Assembly: GCA_947628325.1 (NCBI GenBank)
Contig: CANQZL010000064.1
Coordinates: 1-8,144 of the forward strand
Length of the DNA: 8,144 nt
Direction of reading: 5' to 3'
Source of the DNA: an uncultured Bacilli bacterium
GTDB lineage: Bacteria > Bacillota_I > Bacilli_A > RF39 > UBA660
The position numbers and the translations under genes are program-made. The notes under the pieces are model-generated. The model searched no databases. It was given only the letters and a program-made list of their open reading frames with translations, and was not told the origin of the DNA. How positions within the stretch are numbered: the stretch's first letter is position 1; each line of letters starts with the position of its first letter. This document shows positions 6,117 through 8,144 of the stretch, piece by piece.

Positions 6117-6536
6117 TTAAACATCTCTTTTCATTACAATTGCTGTATCTTTTCCATAATAATTTTTTCGCCTATTTATTTCAGTAAAACCATTTTTTAA
6201 ATATAAATTAATAGCTTGTTCATTATGTTCATTTACTTCTAATAAAATACTTAAAGGTCCTTCATTTAAATTAAATATATAATTTAATAATTTAGTAGCA
6301 ATACCTCTTCTACGATACTTTTCATCAACTACAATATTAATAATATCCATAGTTTCAAATAATTTACTAATATGTATAAAACCAACTAAATTGTTATCTA
6401 TATAATAACCAAACACTTCCTCATATTGAGAATTTAAAATATTATCAAGATTAAATAGTTTATCAAACTTATTAGTTATCAATAATCCTAATTTATTAAA
6501 AAATTCTTTATCATTTATCTTAATCTTATCTATCAT
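6117..6536 (-). CDS. rimI: RimI-type ribosomal protein alanine N-acetyltransferase (GNAT)
   Basis: A single GNAT domain of 139 aa, the usual size. The acetyl-CoA pyrophosphate loop is R75-R-R-G78-I-A80 after the strand INIVVDE (66-72), and LEVNEHNEQAINLY (99-112) with Y112 and NGF (115-117) is the characteristic RimI C-terminal segment. In Escherichia coli RimI acetylates the N-terminal alanine of ribosomal protein S18; the Bacillota versions are named by homology and by place in the tsa block. The N-terminal 60 residues are poorly conserved and rich in Asn, Asp and Lys. The ATG lies inside the end of tsaB (11-nt overlap) and the nearest ribosome-like sequence, AAGGA (6550-6554), is rather far away (13 nt), so translation probably depends on ribosomes ending tsaB. 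Confidence 0.88.
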   Translation of the reverse strand: MIDKIKINDKEFFNKLGLLITNKFDKLFNLDNILNSQYEEVFGYYIDNNLVGFIHISKLFETMDIINIVVDEKYRRRGIATKLLNYIFNLNEGPLSILLEVNEHNEQAINLYLKNGFTEINRRKNYYGKDTAIVMKRDV

Positions 6537-7098
6537 TTAAAGCACTTATTCCTTTTATATATAGAGGTTTTACACTATGTGGTTTTTCACTTTTTAAAGT
6601 ATCAACATATTTAAATACTTCTTCGTAATCAATGTCACACTCATTAACTACATTATTTTTACCTTTAAATATTTCATAATCAGATTTATTTAAATATTTA
6701 AACTCTTCTTTTTTGTTATTATTTTCATCAAAAATTCCAATAAATGCTCCATTTTTATCCTCTAAAGAAACTATTTTTTCTTTTGCTTTAATACTTAATG
6801 CCATTGGAGTTAAAGAATCTATTACTTTAATAGGAATATCTAAAGTATAAGATAATGTTTTAGCAATTGTTACAGCAATTCTTTCTCCAGTAAATGAACC
6901 AGGTCCATTTACTACTATAATTAAATTCAAATCATGAACATTTATCTCTTCTTCTTCTAATGTTTTTATTATTGTAGGCATTGTTATTTCACTATGCTTA
7001 TTTTTTGATTCAACATTATTCTTTACCATTATTTTTCCATCTTTAAATAAAATTATTAAGACATTTTTGCTATGAGTATCAATAAATAATGAATACAT
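6526..7098 (-). CDS. tsaB: t6A synthesis protein TsaB
   Basis: TsaB is the inactive ASKHA-fold paralog of TsaD that dimerises with it and supports t6A formation. The protein begins MYSLFIDTHSKNVLIILF, the first ASKHA strands, and holds the family's best signature, VVNGPGSFTGERIAVTIAKTLSY (about 82-104). It is 190 aa, shorter than the 231 aa of E. coli TsaB because the second lobe is reduced and rich in Lys, Asn and Glu, which is common in small AT-rich genomes. The start at 7098 is chosen over the ATG at 7119 because AGAGGTGG (7104-7111) is correctly placed for it and because the promoter just upstream would start RNA near 7113, after the earlier ATG. It overlaps rimI by 11 nt. Confidence 0.92.
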   Translation of the reverse strand: MYSLFIDTHSKNVLIILFKDGKIMVKNNVESKNKHSEITMPTIIKTLEEEEINVHDLNLIIVVNGPGSFTGERIAVTIAKTLSYTLDIPIKVIDSLTPMALSIKAKEKIVSLEDKNGAFIGIFDENNNKKEEFKYLNKSDYEIFKGKNNVVNECDIDYEEVFKYVDTLKSEKPHSVKPLYIKGISALNDR

Positions 7099-7103
7099 AG
7101 ATA

Positions 7104-7111
7104 CCACCTCT
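7104..7111 (-). promoter_or_regulatory. Ribosome binding site that fixes the tsaB start
   Basis: AGAGGTGG lies 5 nt before the ATG at 7098. It would be inside the coding sequence if the upstream in-frame ATG (7119) were used, so it decides in favour of the shorter, 190-aa protein. Confidence 0.75.
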
Positions 7112-7119
7112 CGTGCCAT

Positions 7120-7128
7120 ATTATACCA
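7120..7128 (-). promoter_or_regulatory. Extended -10 promoter of tsaB
   Basis: TGGTATAAT (7128-7120) is a perfect extended -10 element. At the -35 distance there is only a T-run belonging to the tsaE terminator, so the promoter seems to rely on the TG extension. RNA would start near 7113, giving a leader of only about 15 nt that is little more than the ribosome site. Confidence 0.6.
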
Positions 7129-7138
7129 TATTTAAAGC

Positions 7139-7163
7139 AAAAGAAAAAACTCTTTCGAGTCTT
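7139..7163 (-). terminator. Intrinsic terminator after tsaE
   Basis: On the minus strand a 7-bp stem, AAGACTC with GAGTTTT (one G-U pair), closes a GAAA tetraloop (7156-7153) and runs into TTTTTTCTTTT (7149-7139). The stem begins in the last bases of the tsaE stop codon. The stem is short, so termination is probably partial; the tsaB promoter lies just beyond. Confidence 0.6.
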
Positions 7164-7614
7164 ATAAAACAGCTTCACATAAGTCTTCATATTGTTGCCC
7201 ATAAGGCGTAAATACTAAAACTCTAGTATTATCATCAATAATTTTTATTTTAATATCTAATCTTTCTTCAGGAAGTTGATCTTCAATCATTTCAGGCCAT
7301 TCAATTATACAAACTCCATCTTGATTTAAATAATCATCAAGTCCAAATTCATTATTTGAATCATCAAGACGATATACATCAAAATGAAATAAAGGCATTT
7401 CTCCATCTAAATATTCTTTAACTAAACTAAATGTTGGACTAGTAATAGTTTCAGTTAATCCCAAAGCTTTAGCAAATCCCTTAACAAATATAGTTTTACC
7501 ACTACCTAATTCACCTTCTAAACAAATAACCATACCTGGAAATTTTTCGCTTTCAATATTTTCAGCAATTTCCATTGTATCTTCTTCACTTCTTGATGTA
7601 TATTTATAATTCAT
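7162..7614 (-). CDS. tsaE: tRNA t6A synthesis ATPase TsaE
   Basis: TsaE is the P-loop ATPase that binds the TsaB-TsaD heterodimer and resets it between cycles of t6A synthesis. The 150-aa protein is full length: Walker A G34-E-L-G-S-G-K40-T41, the switch segment TSPTF (58-62), HFDVYRLD (77-84) and IIEWPE (103-108), all diagnostic of the family. The ATG at 7614 is chosen since AGGTGA (7620-7625) stands 5 nt before it; a GTG three codons earlier (7623) lies within that ribosome site. A strong promoter sits just upstream and a terminator right after the stop, so tsaE can be transcribed separately from tsaB-rimI-tsaD, though read-through is likely. Confidence 0.95.
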   Translation of the reverse strand: MNYKYTSRSEEDTMEIAENIESEKFPGMVICLEGELGSGKTIFVKGFAKALGLTETITSPTFSLVKEYLDGEMPLFHFDVYRLDDSNNEFGLDDYLNQDGVCIIEWPEMIEDQLPEERLDIKIKIIDDNTRVLVFTPYGQQYEDLCEAVL

Positions 7615-7632
7615 CTCTATCACCTAACTTAA

Positions 7633-7662
7633 ATTATAACAATACTAAAATATATATTTCAA
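7633..7662 (-). promoter_or_regulatory. Sigma-A promoter of tsaE
   Basis: TTGAAA (7662-7657), an 18-nt spacer ending in TGT, and TATAAT (7638-7633) give a near-consensus promoter with an extended -10 (TGTTATAAT). RNA would start near 7626, directly before the ribosome site, so the leader is about 12 nt. A 10-bp palindrome, CATATATATG (7663-7672), abuts the -35 box; it may be an operator or chance. Confidence 0.7.
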
Positions 7663-7685
7663 CATATATATGAATATTTTACATA

Positions 7686-8144
7686 TTAAAAATCATTAAG
7701 ACATTCTAATATTTTAGAATATATAAAATTTGCAGCTTTATTTGTATAATGGACACCATCATTTGTAAACATATCAGGACTAGCTTGACTCATAAAAGGT
7801 GTAAAGGAATCACAATATCTAACATTTTTGTATCCTGATGAAAAAGCAGCTTGTAACTTATTATTAAGTTCTCTTATTCTATTATTATTACAAGCACCTT
7901 CACGACATGGATTTACACTAAGTATAACAATATTAGCTTTATTACCTAATTTATTTATTATGTTTGTGTAAGCACCTACCCAATCTTGACCCAAATTATT
8001 AACTCCATAGTTTAAAACAAGGTTGTATCGATGAGAGGAATTAGCACTTATATGATTTAAAGCCTTATTTATATCAACTTGAAATTCTTTCATAGCACCT
8101 GAACTAGTAGCAAAAATTTGATCGGTATCGCGCAATTTTAATTG
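7686..8144 (-). CDS. SGNH/GDSL-type hydrolase, C-terminal part
   Basis: The reading frame is open to the right edge of the window, so the 152 residues seen are the C-terminal part of a longer protein; the block I GDS with the nucleophile serine must lie outside. What remains fits the SGNH fold: a strand and loop YNLVLNYGVNNLGQ (40-53 of the visible part) at block III, whose Asn helps form the oxyanion hole; a strand IVILSVNPC (72-80); and D129-G-V-H132-Y in block V, the catalytic Asp-His. The usual GxND of block III reads GVNN here. Three cysteines (80, 85, 111) could form a disulfide if the protein is secreted, as many Bacillota members of this type are. Likely an esterase or deacetylase acting on cell-surface glycans or lipids, but the substrate is not visible. 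It ends about 70 nt before tsaE. Confidence 0.75.
   Translation of the reverse strand, partial: QLKLRDTDQIFATSSGAMKEFQVDINKALNHISANSSHRYNLVLNYGVNNLGQDWVGAYTNIINKLGNKANIVILSVNPCREGACNNNRIRELNNKLQAAFSSGYKNVRYCDSFTPFMSQASPDMFTNDGVHYTNKAANFIYSKILECLNDF

Noticed and set aside
6122..6124. Upstream ATG for tsaD
   Set aside because: It leaves no space for a ribosome site and adds MFN before the typical MKDVNILAIETSCDE start.
7621..7623. GTG as start of tsaE
   Set aside because: It lies inside the AGGTGA ribosome site of the ATG at 7614.
8133..8135. TTG as start of the SGNH hydrolase
   Set aside because: The frame continues upstream to the window edge without a stop, there is no ribosome site, and the fold would lack its nucleophile; the gene is simply cut by the window.

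Overview
The window is AT-rich DNA from a low-GC Bacillota, most likely an uncultured Bacilli or Clostridia-type commensal. The reasons are strong Shine-Dalgarno sites (AGGAGG), the gene order tsaE-tsaB-rimI-tsaD (the same as ydiB-ydiC-ydiD-ydiE in Bacillus subtilis), a YebC-family protein that begins MGRA, and WXG100-type small proteins. TGA is a stop (it ends the patatin gene) and Trp is TGG, so this is not a Mycoplasma-type code. The lineage cannot be fixed more closely from the sequence alone. All ten genes are on the minus strand, so transcription runs from the right end of the window to the left.

Right part (5111-8144). A cut-off SGNH-type hydrolase is followed by the four-gene block tsaE, tsaB, rimI, tsaD. 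TsaE, TsaB and TsaD make N6-threonylcarbamoyladenosine (t6A37) in ANN-decoding tRNAs, and RimI is the N-acetyltransferase that usually travels with them. tsaE has a good promoter and is followed by a compact terminator, after which a second promoter with an extended -10 box starts tsaB almost on top of its ribosome binding site.

Middle (3038-5050). An extended short-chain dehydrogenase/epimerase with a hydrophobic then polybasic tail is followed, 6 nt later, by a patatin-like lipid acyl hydrolase with an intact Ser-Asp dyad. They look co-transcribed and translationally coupled. Their substrates are unknown.

Left part (253-2955). This is the unusual region: four genes in one tight, partly overlapping cassette. 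In order of transcription they are a WXG-like protein carrying two SH3b domains, two small helical WXG100-like proteins (113 and 98 aa), and a 431-aa protein with a helical WXG/LXG-like N-terminal half and a C-terminal domain bearing a Cys-His-Asp pattern like C39/papain-type cysteine peptidases. My reading is a type VII secretion (Esx/Ess) effector cassette: the last gene is the cargo, the two small proteins are targeting partners like the Lap proteins of LXG toxins, and the SH3b protein is a possible wall-binding companion. No secretion machinery (EssC/EccC, EsaA, EssB) and no obvious immunity gene is in the window. The cassette is followed by a strong promoter and the start of a YebC/PmpR-family gene that runs off the left end. 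No RNA genes, insertion sequences or CRISPR arrays were seen, and no stretch over 300 nt lacks a gene.
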